This document shows, in pieces, positions 58,542 to 64,000 of a DNA stretch of 64,000 bases (position 1 is the first letter of the stretch; each line of letters begins with the position of its first letter). The notes beneath the pieces are model-generated. The model ran no database searches. It was not told the origin of the DNA and worked only from the letters and a program-made list of their open reading frames with translations. A program made the translations under genes and the position numbers. The DNA comes from DASUPK01 sp963831605 (GTDB lineage Bacteria > Actinomycetota > Thermoleophilia > Solirubrobacterales > 70-9): NCBI GenBank assembly GCA_963831605.1, contig CAWHQR010000003.1, forward strand, positions 124,001 through 188,000. The letters are read 5' to 3'.

Positions 58542-59147
58542 ATGCCGGACGTAGAGAGGCTCAGCGACCAGCTGGAGGGCTGGCTCCGGAGCGAACAGCC
58601 GAAGACGATCGGCAGCCTGATCGACGTCTTCCAGGAGAAGAGCTTCGCGGTTCTCTTCGTCCTGCTGCTGGCCGTGCCGGCGCTGCCCCTGCCCACCGGT
58701 GGCGTCACCCACGTCTTCGAGGTGATCGCAATGCTGCTTGCCCTCGAGCTGATCGTCGGCAGGCGGCGCGTCTGGTTGCCGGAGCGGTGGAGGGCCAAGG
58801 AGATCGGGATGCCGATGCGGGACCGTTTCGCCAACACCCTGCTGCCGCGCATCCGCTGGATCGAGGGTCACTCCCATGCACATCTGGGGTTCCTGCTCAA
58901 CCATCGCCTCGCCGGCGTCGTCTACGGAGTGGTGACGCTGGTGCTCGTCGTCACCGCGTTCGCCGCGCCACCATTCACCGGCCTCGACACGCTGCCCTCG
59001 ATCGGAGTGGTCCTGATCAGCCTCGGCGTCCTGCTCGAGGATCCCATTCTCGGAGGGATCGGATTCGTGATCGGGGCGGCCGGGGTCCTCGTCGCCTTCC
59101 TGCTCGGTCGCGCCGCTGTGGACGCCGTCCGCGGCCTCTTCTTCTAG
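58542..59147 (+). CDS. exoD: ExoD-family membrane protein
   Basis: A 201-residue protein of the ExoD family. It has an N-terminal amphipathic region with SLIDVFQEKSFAVLFVLLL, the hallmark PALPLPTGGVTHVFEVIAML and LELIVGRRRVWLPERWR, and four or five membrane helices. ExoD was first linked to exopolysaccharide production and alkaline tolerance in rhizobia; its biochemistry is unknown. It starts 17 bp beyond the terminator and is probably its own unit. Confidence 0.8.
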   Translation: MPDVERLSDQLEGWLRSEQPKTIGSLIDVFQEKSFAVLFVLLLAVPALPLPTGGVTHVFEVIAMLLALELIVGRRRVWLPERWRAKEIGMPMRDRFANTLLPRIRWIEGHSHAHLGFLLNHRLAGVVYGVVTLVLVVTAFAAPPFTGLDTLPSIGVVLISLGVLLEDPILGGIGFVIGAAGVLVAFLLGRAAVDAVRGLFF

Positions 59148-59224
59148 CCGTCGCCGCCGCTCGTCAGCAGCCCGGGTCGTCCTCCGATCTGGTTACGAGT
59201 AAGTAGATCCGTAGACTCGGCCCG

Positions 59225-59692
59225 ATGGCGGACGATCCGGCCCAGCCGATCTCCGAGGCGGTCGCTCAGGCGGCGCGGGCCGGCGCGGAGGGAGTCGAGG
59301 AGCGCGAGGCCCGAGGAGGCCGTCCGTCAGACGCCTTCGGCGGCGACATCCGCCGCCGCGACGTCTTCCCGCTGCTGGTCCTGCACCTGGTGGCCCAGGA
59401 GCCGACCTACGGCAACCGCCTGATCGACTCGATCGAGGATCTGACTGAGGGGACGATCTCGGTCAACCCGAACACCATGTACCCGCTGTTGAGGGAGCTG
59501 GAGGGTCAGGGCCACATCGAGGGTCGCTGGGAGCTGCCCGACCGGCGCACTCGGCGCTTCTACTCGATCACGCCCACGGGCAGGCGCGAGTACAAGCGGC
59601 TTCGCACGGAGGTCGAGCCCTTCCTCGACACCGTGATCCGCTCGGTGTCGCTGATCAAGGGCGCGATCTACGGTCAGAGCTCGCGCTCGTAG
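59225..59692 (+). CDS. PadR-family transcriptional regulator
   Basis: A 155-residue PadR regulator. After a 40-residue acidic/Ala-rich leader, the winged helix begins with RRRDVFPLLVLHLVAQEPTYG. The recognition region is SVNPNTMYPLLRELEGQGHIEG, and the wing is RRTRRFYSITPTGRREYKRL. PadR proteins sense phenolics or drugs and usually control nearby genes. Its 3' end overlaps the convergent GNAT gene by 19 bp. The target is unknown. Confidence 0.88.
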   Translation: MADDPAQPISEAVAQAARAGAEGVEEREARGGRPSDAFGGDIRRRDVFPLLVLHLVAQEPTYGNRLIDSIEDLTEGTISVNPNTMYPLLRELEGQGHIEGRWELPDRRTRRFYSITPTGRREYKRLRTEVEPFLDTVIRSVSLIKGAIYGQSSRS

Positions 59693-60165
59693 AAGAGCAT
59701 CGCCGGCCCATCGGGGCTCCCCTCGCGGTTGGTGAAGCCCGCGCCCTCGTACAGCCCCCGCGCCGCCGTGTCGGCCTCGCTCGTCCCGAGCTCCATGAAG
59801 GTCGCGCCCTCCTCGCGGGCCGTGTCCATCGCGGCATCGAGCAACGCTCGGCCCAGGCCCTTGCCCCGCCGCGCCGGCACGACGTAGAGCTCCTCCAGAT
59901 GGCAGTGCGCGTTCGGCCCCGCGGAGTACACCCAGGGCCGGTAGCGGAGCTGGGCGAAGCCGTCTGGTCCCTCTCCGACCAGCAGGACGGTCATCTCGCG
60001 GTTGCGGATCAGGTCCGCGTAGCGCTCCTCGAGCTGTTCGGCGCCGGGGCTCGGCTCGTCGAACTCCGCCTGGAAGTCGTCCAGGAGCCGGGCGACCGCC
60101 GCTGCGTCGCCGGGCGTGGCCCGCCGGACGTTGACGGCGGAGGAGTCGGGTTGGCGCGGCGGCAT
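59674..60165 (-). CDS. GNAT-family N-acetyltransferase
   Basis: A 163-residue GNAT acetyltransferase. The acetyl-CoA loop is VVPARRGKGLGRALLDAA, preceded by the strand HLEELYV and followed by the C-terminal LYEGAGFTNRE motif. The N-part VRRATPGDAAAVARLLDDF is also typical. The substrate is unknown. ATG 60165 (MPPRQPD) begins the protein; it is divergent from the hydroxyacyl-CoA dehydrogenase with the palindromic operator between them. Confidence 0.85.
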   Translation of the reverse strand: MPPRQPDSSAVNVRRATPGDAAAVARLLDDFQAEFDEPSPGAEQLEERYADLIRNREMTVLLVGEGPDGFAQLRYRPWVYSAGPNAHCHLEELYVVPARRGKGLGRALLDAAMDTAREEGATFMELGTSEADTAARGLYEGAGFTNREGSPDGPAMLFYEREL

Positions 60166-60194
60166 CGGACCGAGACTAATAGCCTTCGGTGGCT

Positions 60195-60212
60195 CGACTG
60201 ACTGGCCAATCA
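60195..60212. promoter_or_regulatory. Second copy of the 18-bp fatty-acid-type operator
   Basis: CGACTGACTGGCCAATCA matches TGAYTGACYRGTCARTCA with two mismatches. It lies 21-38 bp upstream of the ATG at 60233 and 30 bp from the divergent GNAT start. Its similarity to 57136-57153 and its presence before another beta-oxidation gene support a shared regulator. Confidence 0.65.
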
Positions 60213-60232
60213 ACCAGGAGGACTCCTCTCAC

Positions 60233-62224
60233 ATGTTCGTCTTCAAGGCCGCCGTGCTGGGCGGCGGCACGATGGGCGGCGAGATCGCCCAGGTAATCGC
60301 CAACGCCGACATCCCCGTGGTCGTCAAGGACGTCGATCAGAAGTTCGTCGACGCCGCGCTTGAGAAGTCGCGCGAGGTGACGAAATCGCAGCTGGACAAG
60401 CTGGTCTCCAAGGAGAAGCTGACCCAGGAGGACGCCGACGCCCGGCTGGACGAGGTGATGGGCCTGATCACCGGCACCACGACCTATGAGGAGTTCGGGG
60501 ACGTCGACTTCGTGATCGAAGCCGTCCCCGAGCGGATGGAGATCAAGAAGTCCGTCTATCGCGAGCTCGATGAAGCCACCCCGGGCCACGCCATCCTCGC
60601 CTCCAACACCTCCTCGCTGTCGATCACCGAGATGGGCCGCGAGACCCTTCGCCCGGACAAGGTCGTCGGCTTCCACTTCTTCTTCCCGGCCTCGGTGATG
60701 CCGCTGGTCGAGATCATCGGCGGCGAGGACACCTCGCGCGACACGATCAGCACCGCCTTCAATTTCGCCCAGGCGATCCGCAAGCAGCCGATCACCTGCA
60801 AGGAGGTCCCCGGCTTCGTGGTCAACCGCATCCTCAACTCCGGCGTCGGCGAGGTCTGGCGCGAGCAGGAGGAGAAGGGCCTGTCGATCAAGCAGATCGA
60901 CGAGGCGATCGCGGGGGCGAACGTGACCCCGATGGGTCCGTTCTTCCTGATCGACATGCTCGGGCTCGACACGGTGCTGCACGTCGCCGAGTACCTGAAC
61001 GAGTCATACGGCGACCGCTTCTACGTCCACAAGGGGATGCAGAAGCTCGTGGCGGACGGCAAGCTCGGCGCCAAGTCGGGAGGGGAGGGCTTCTACGCGA
61101 ACGGCGAGCCCAACATCGAGGGGGACGGCGAGCCCAACGGGGAGGAGCTCGCCGACCTGCTGATGCTGAAGACCTTCAAGGAAGCCTGCAGCGTGCTCGA
61201 GGAGGGCATCTGCACGGTGCGCGAGATCGATCTCGGGATGATGGCCGGCGCCGGTCTCGATCCTCGGCGCGGTCTCTTCCCGCCCTTCTGGAAGGCGGAC
61301 CTGGAGGGCCTCGACACGATTCTCGAGCGAATGGAGAAATACGAGGAGTCGCATGGCGAGCGCTTCGCGCCGCCCAGGATCCTGAAGCGCCTGGTCGCCC
61401 AGGGGCGGCTCGGGCTGAAGACGGGCCAGGGCTTCTACGCCTACCCGCAGACCGACGCCGAGGGCACGGTCAAGCTCGAGAAGCGCGGCGAGGTGGCGAT
61501 CGCGTGGCTGGCCAACCCTCCGATGAACGCGATCTCGCCCCAGGTCATCCAGGATCTCGGCAAGGTCTGGGAGGAGGTCAAGGCCGACGACGAGATCAAG
61601 GCGATGGTCGTCTACAGCTCGCTGCCCGTGGTCTTCTCGGCCGGCGCCGACATCAAGGCGTTCACCGGAATGGACGAGGCGGGCGGCGCCGAGCTGATCA
61701 ACACCGGGCACGCTCTGCTCCGCGAGCTCGGACAGAACCGCGTCTCCACCGTCGCCGCGGTCAACGCGATCGCGTACGGCGGGGGGTGCGAGCTCTCAAT
61801 GGCCTGCGACTTCCGCATCGCTGCCGACTCGGCCGTCTTCGGCCAGCCGGAGATCAACCTCGGGATCATCCCGGGCTTCGGAGGCACACAGAGACTGCCG
61901 CGGCTGGTCGGGCCGTCCAAGGCCCTGGAGATGAACCTGACCGGCGACGCGGTGCTCGCTCCCGAGGCCTCCCATTGGGGTCTCGCGGATGCGCTCGTCC
62001 CGGACGAGGAGCTCTTCGACACGGCGCTGGCCTGGGCGAAGAAGCTCGCCGGGCAGGCGCCCCTCGCCGTCGAGCAGATCAAGCAGGTGTCGAACAAAGC
62101 CGACCTGGACGAGGGCATCGAGGCCGAGAAGCAGGGCTTCGCGAACGCATTCCTGTCCGAGGACGGCAAGGAGGGCATCTCCGCCTTCCTGCAGAAGCGC
62201 AGCGCCAATTGGCAGGGCAAGTAG
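60233..62224 (+). CDS. 3-hydroxyacyl-CoA dehydrogenase/enoyl-CoA hydratase fusion
   Basis: A 663-residue bifunctional beta-oxidation enzyme. The N-terminal NAD domain starts AAVLGGGTMGGEIAQ and has SNTSSLSITEM and VGFHFFFPASVMPLVEI. Two 3HCDH C-domains follow (about 185-410, with KEVPGFVVNRIL). The C-terminal crotonase domain (about 425-655) has an oxyanion-hole region and both catalytic Glu positions, in GGGCELSMACDF and FGQPEINLGIIPGFGGTQ. This order is the reverse of E. coli FadB. ATG 60233 follows GGAGG. Enzyme identity is firm; chain length is unknown. Confidence 0.93.
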   Translation: MFVFKAAVLGGGTMGGEIAQVIANADIPVVVKDVDQKFVDAALEKSREVTKSQLDKLVSKEKLTQEDADARLDEVMGLITGTTTYEEFGDVDFVIEAVPERMEIKKSVYRELDEATPGHAILASNTSSLSITEMGRETLRPDKVVGFHFFFPASVMPLVEIIGGEDTSRDTISTAFNFAQAIRKQPITCKEVPGFVVNRILNSGVGEVWREQEEKGLSIKQIDEAIAGANVTPMGPFFLIDMLGLDTVLHVAEYLNESYGDRFYVHKGMQKLVADGKLGAKSGGEGFYANGEPNIEGDGEPNGEELADLLMLKTFKEACSVLEEGICTVREIDLGMMAGAGLDPRRGLFPPFWKADLEGLDTILERMEKYEESHGERFAPPRILKRLVAQGRLGLKTGQGFYAYPQTDAEGTVKLEKRGEVAIAWLANPPMNAISPQVIQDLGKVWEEVKADDEIKAMVVYSSLPVVFSAGADIKAFTGMDEAGGAELINTGHALLRELGQNRVSTVAAVNAIAYGGGCELSMACDFRIAADSAVFGQPEINLGIIPGFGGTQRLPRLVGPSKALEMNLTGDAVLAPEASHWGLADALVPDEELFDTALAWAKKLAGQAPLAVEQIKQVSNKADLDEGIEAEKQGFANAFLSEDGKEGISAFLQKRSANWQGK

Positions 62225-62970
62225 TCACCGACCAGGCGCAGCGGCTCGCCGACCTGATTCGCGAGAGCCGCTGCACGGTGGCGCTCACCGGAGCGGGGAT
62301 TTCGGTCCCATCCGGGATCCCCGACTTCCGCTCGCCCGGAGAGGGGCTCTGGGAGAACGTCGACCCGATGGAGGTCGCGCACATCGACGCCTTCCGCCGC
62401 GACCCGGCGAAGTTCTGGTCCTTCTACCGGCCGCGCCTGCATTCTCTGGGCGACGTGGAGCCCAACGGCGCCCACCGGGCGCTGGCGGAGCTCGAGCGGC
62501 GTGGGCTGCTCGAGGCCGTGATCACCCAGAACATCGACATGCTGCACATCAAGGCCGGGTCAGAGCGGGTGATCGAGATGCACGGCTCCATCCGCAGCTC
62601 GAGCTGCCAGAGCTGCGGTGCGCACTTCCCGATCGAGAGGGTCGAGGAGCTCTTCGACGACGATGGCGTTGCGATCTGCTCCCACTGCTCCGGACCGGTC
62701 AAGCCGGACGTCGTGCTGTTCGGCGAGCTGCTTCCCACCGAGGCCATGGCCGAGGCGGAAGCCCTGTCGGTCCGTGCCGACCTGATGCTCTGCATCGGGT
62801 CCTCGCTCGAGGTCTATCCCGTCGCCGGGCTTCCCGCGGTGACGATGGGTCGCGGCGGCCGCATTGCGGTGATCACGAAAGGCCCGACCCCGGTGGATCC
62901 CGATGCGGCGGTACGCATGGACGGCGATGTCGTCGAGGACCTCGAGGCAGTGCTCACAGCCCTGGGCTAG
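62209..62970 (+). CDS. cobB: Sirtuin NAD-dependent protein deacylase
   Basis: A Sir2-family deacylase of about 253 residues. It has GAGISVPSGIPDFRSPGEGL, the QNIDMLH loop, the catalytic His in EMHGSIRSSSC, a four-Cys zinc site (CQSC and CSHC), VKPDVVLFGELLP and the CIGSSLEVYPVAGLP NAD segment. Only a TTG at 62209 gives a usable start; it overlaps the upstream gene by 16 bp. The link to the beta-oxidation gene suggests removal of acyl marks made from acyl-CoA, an inference. Confidence 0.88.
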   Translation: MAGQVVTDQAQRLADLIRESRCTVALTGAGISVPSGIPDFRSPGEGLWENVDPMEVAHIDAFRRDPAKFWSFYRPRLHSLGDVEPNGAHRALAELERRGLLEAVITQNIDMLHIKAGSERVIEMHGSIRSSSCQSCGAHFPIERVEELFDDDGVAICSHCSGPVKPDVVLFGELLPTEAMAEAEALSVRADLMLCIGSSLEVYPVAGLPAVTMGRGGRIAVITKGPTPVDPDAAVRMDGDVVEDLEAVLTALG

Positions 62971-62987
62971 GCACCGGCTTGCCGGCC

Positions 62988-63920
62988 TCAAGGAGTGACC
63001 TGCGGAGTGACCTGGGCCGCCAGCAACTCGATCTGGCGCCCCTCGTCGCCAAGTGGCCAGAAATGCACCCGCCGGCATCCCGCCTTCGCGTAGCGGGACA
63101 GGAGCTCCGCGCACTTCTCGGACGAACCGACGCAGACCTGCCCGCGGAGCTCCGCCGCGTCGCGCTTGAGATGAGGCGCAAGGACCTCGTTCAGCATTCT
63201 TTCCTCCTCTGACCGGCTCTCGGTCACCCAGGTCCACATCGTGACCAGGGCATTCGGGAAGTCATCCATGGGCCTTCCTTGCGTTCCCAGTTCACGCCGG
63301 AGGAACTGCCTGGCGGCGTCAAACCGCTCGGGCGTGGTGTTGTACGCGGAGGCAAGCCAGCCGTCGCCGGCGCGCGCAACTCGGCGCAGACCCGCTTCCG
63401 AGCCCCAGCTTCCTATCCATAGGGGAATACCACCGGCTTGCAGCGGTGGCGGCGAGAGCCGAGACTGGGGTGCGGCGAAATACCTTCCAGGGTCGGTCCA
63501 TTCATCGCCCCGCAGCAGGCCCCTGAGCATCGCGATCGCCTCGTCGAGGCGTTTCCACCGGTCGTCGAAGGGCACCCCCAGCGCGTCATAGTCACGCCTT
63601 GAAGAGCCCGGTCCGATGCCGGCGACGACGCGCCCATCGGAGAGGACATCAAGTGCCGAGAGCGCTTTGGCGAGCGGCACCGGCCCGCGCAGGGCAGCCA
63701 ACGAGAGTGTCGTCGCCAGGACCATGTCGCCTGAGCGCTCCACCATCGCGGCTAGGGCGGTGGGACCGTCAAGCCAAGGCGTCGAAAAGACGAAATGGTC
63801 ATTCGCCGAGACCGCCGCAAACCCGCACTCCCGAGCGGCGTCCACGGTTCGCTCAAGGCGCTCCCGTGAGAGACCTTGGTCGCCGAAGTCCATCAGTGGC
63901 AGGTGGACGCCGAAATCCAT
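62988..63920 (-). CDS. LLM-class (luciferase-like) flavin-dependent oxidoreductase
   Basis: A 310-residue luciferase-like monooxygenase, probably using F420 or FMN. It has MDFGVHLPLMDFGDQGLS at the start, ALDVLSDGRVVAGIGPGSSR, the IPLWIGSWGSEAGLRRVAR strand-helix, and the late CVGSSEKCAEL. Such enzymes oxidise many small molecules. ATG 63920 begins the fold; an upstream frame to 63965 lacks similarity. It is convergent with cobB. Confidence 0.87.
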   Translation of the reverse strand: MDFGVHLPLMDFGDQGLSRERLERTVDAARECGFAAVSANDHFVFSTPWLDGPTALAAMVERSGDMVLATTLSLAALRGPVPLAKALSALDVLSDGRVVAGIGPGSSRRDYDALGVPFDDRWKRLDEAIAMLRGLLRGDEWTDPGRYFAAPQSRLSPPPLQAGGIPLWIGSWGSEAGLRRVARAGDGWLASAYNTTPERFDAARQFLRRELGTQGRPMDDFPNALVTMWTWVTESRSEEERMLNEVLAPHLKRDAAELRGQVCVGSSEKCAELLSRYAKAGCRRVHFWPLGDEGRQIELLAAQVTPQVTP

Positions 63921-64000
63921 TCCGGCATAGCGTTGCAACCTGTGAGTGGCAAAGGGGGGCACCATCCAGCCTTAATGAAGCCTGCGCGCTCCTTTGTCCG

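Overview
The window is about 64 kb of high-GC bacterial chromosome with almost no non-coding space. It suggests an actinobacterium, most likely of the Thermoleophilia (Solirubrobacterales/Gaiellales type). Grounds: an actinobacterial-type integration host factor (mIHF), a PimA-like mannosyltransferase, YrbE/Mkl-type ABC components, an actinobacterial-type HemQ and FprA, a GabD2-like dehydrogenase, frequent GTG starts, and many ATGA, GTGA and TGATG gene overlaps. The lineage is inferred from gene content only; there is no rRNA in the window. I saw no IS element, prophage, CRISPR array, tRNA or rRNA. It reads as core chromosome.

Region by region. 1-1.6 kb: the end of an SDR epimerase, then a thiol/Fe-S set (GST-N protein, A-type Fe-S carrier, CGFS glutaredoxin, BolA). 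1.6-3.7 kb: TetR and a divergent DUF2867 gene with a clear operator, then an MBL-fold hydrolase. 3.7-5.8 kb: FprA-type ferredoxin-NADP reductase and HemQ. 5.8-10.1 kb: a secreted/membrane phosphodiesterase-like protein and a PimA-like glycosyltransferase fused to a flippase-like membrane domain. 10.2-13.4 kb: a giant ATPase/adenylyl cyclase. 13.4-19.4 kb: metH and metE head to head. 19.6-23.2 kb: a small acidic protein, a succinate-semialdehyde dehydrogenase, and a P-II protein translationally coupled to a PucR regulator. 23.2-27.6 kb: three tandem PQQ-type sugar dehydrogenases and a lipoprotein. 27.8-33.5 kb: two YrbE permeases and their ATPase, a hairpin-rich gap, and an MMPL transporter. 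33.5-36.5 kb: a coupled run of envelope/unknown genes and mIHF. 36.8-39.2 kb: a divergent pair, serine-palmitoyltransferase-like enzyme and GNAT protein. 39.3-43.3 kb: a small membrane protein, an AlkA-like glycosylase, and a TPP-riboswitch-controlled thiamine-precursor ABC transporter whose binding-protein gene is frameshifted. 43.3-48.1 kb: CYTH, CHAD, a CoxE/MoxR pair and PPK2. 48.1-53.0 kb: small coupled genes and a second giant cyclase/ATPase with the opposite domain order from the first. 53.1-57.1 kb: a lipoprotein, a Ca2+/H+ antiporter, DUF3224, a peroxiredoxin and two small proteins. 57.2-63.9 kb: fatty-acid oxidation (acyl-CoA dehydrogenase, hydroxyacyl-CoA dehydrogenase/enoyl-CoA hydratase fusion), ExoD, PadR, GNAT, a sirtuin and an LLM flavin monooxygenase.

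The best-supported functional links are these. The Grx/BolA/A-type set is an Fe-S trafficking group. A canonical TPP aptamer whose 3' end is the Shine-Dalgarno sequence of the first transporter gene fixes that ABC system as a thiamine-pathway transporter. The two beta-oxidation genes share an 18-bp palindromic operator. CYTH, CHAD and PPK2 form a polyphosphate-themed neighbourhood. The SPT-like/GNAT pair is the best candidate for an under-described pathway (sphingolipid-like lipid synthesis). The two mirror-image cyclase/ATPase giants are the most unusual protein architectures. All functions are read from sequence motifs; no database search was possible.
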